Part shown: positions 56,955-56,978 of the stretch, piece by piece | Layout of the letters: each line of letters starts with the position of its first letter | Position numbering within the stretch: the first letter of the stretch is position 1 | Assembly (NCBI GenBank): GCA_964517875.1 | Contig: CAZFEU010000005.1 | Span: forward strand, 1 to 56,978 | Direction of reading: 5' to 3' | From: JAJPXC01 sp964517875 | GTDB lineage: Bacteria; Bacteroidota; Bacteroidia; Bacteroidales; Muribaculaceae | Length of the DNA stretch: 56,978 nucleotides | Translations under genes and position numbers: made by a program | The notes under the pieces: model-generated | Databases searched by the model: none | What the model saw: only the letters and a program-made list of their open reading frames with translations | What the model was told of the DNA's origin: nothing

Positions 56955-56978
56955 CGCTATTGCAATAACTCCGCAAAC

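Overview
The window looks like a chromosomal segment of a Bacteroidales bacterium, most likely a Muribaculaceae-type gut anaerobe. Evidence: Bacteroidetes promoters of the form TTTG-N19/20-TAnnTTTG recur before genes and RNAs; the gene families are typical of the phylum (DUF4831, DUF4835, DUF6377, DUF4493, PCMD, type IX secretion C-terminal domains, GlsA/GlsB glycine-lipid enzymes); and lipoproteins carry acidic surface-export-like residues after the lipobox cysteine. No rRNA, tRNA, CRISPR array, transposase or integrase was seen.

Layout. 1-11142 (minus strand): serC-serA-glsA-glsB, linking serine synthesis to glycine-lipid synthesis; upstream of it, mtaB, a lipid A-type acyltransferase, a family 2 glycosyltransferase, legB-like, neuD-like, neuB and glycerate kinase genes, which look like part of a nonulosonic acid surface-glycan pathway. 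A short terminator-ended RNA lies at the left edge. 11273-16557 (plus): a Crp-type regulator, a second copy of that short RNA, then a cassette bounded by two 97% identical 137-bp direct repeats. The cassette holds two CsgG/LpoB-like secreted proteins; the second is fused to a formylglycine-generating-enzyme (C-type lectin) fold whose C-terminus looks like the variable region of a diversity-generating retroelement. A DUF6377 membrane regulator follows. 16800-25190: a further putative RNA, the NAD(P)HX repair enzyme, DUF4831, a minus-strand glycan operon, rpmH and manA. 25320-25577: a rod-shaped RNA that I interpret as 6S RNA. 25628-27959: an AT-rich block of four small envelope proteins, including an OmpA-like lipoprotein lacking the peptidoglycan-binding Asp.

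28122-38919 (minus): a TPR protein, a polytopic membrane protein and an N-acetylglucosamine-kinase-like ATPase; then a tandemly duplicated pair of genes (beta-propeller plus amidase with a type IX sorting domain). 39184-42026: menE-menC-menB for menaquinone. 42123-49481 (plus): a seven-gene envelope operon of lipoproteins (three DUF4493, one PCMD) and two outer-membrane barrel proteins. 49564-56094 (minus): the housekeeping block rlmB, recN, DUF4835, coaBC, exonuclease, dnaN. The right edge holds a HigBA-type toxin-antitoxin pair whose toxin gene is interrupted by an in-frame stop.

The most unusual points are the putative retroelement-diversified protein in a repeat-bounded cassette with a highly structured leader, the 6S-like RNA that displays the Bacteroidetes promoter element in its bubble, the two short RNAs with identical 5' halves, and the DUF4493/barrel/PCMD operon. 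All functional statements come from reading the sequence and from family knowledge; no database search was run.
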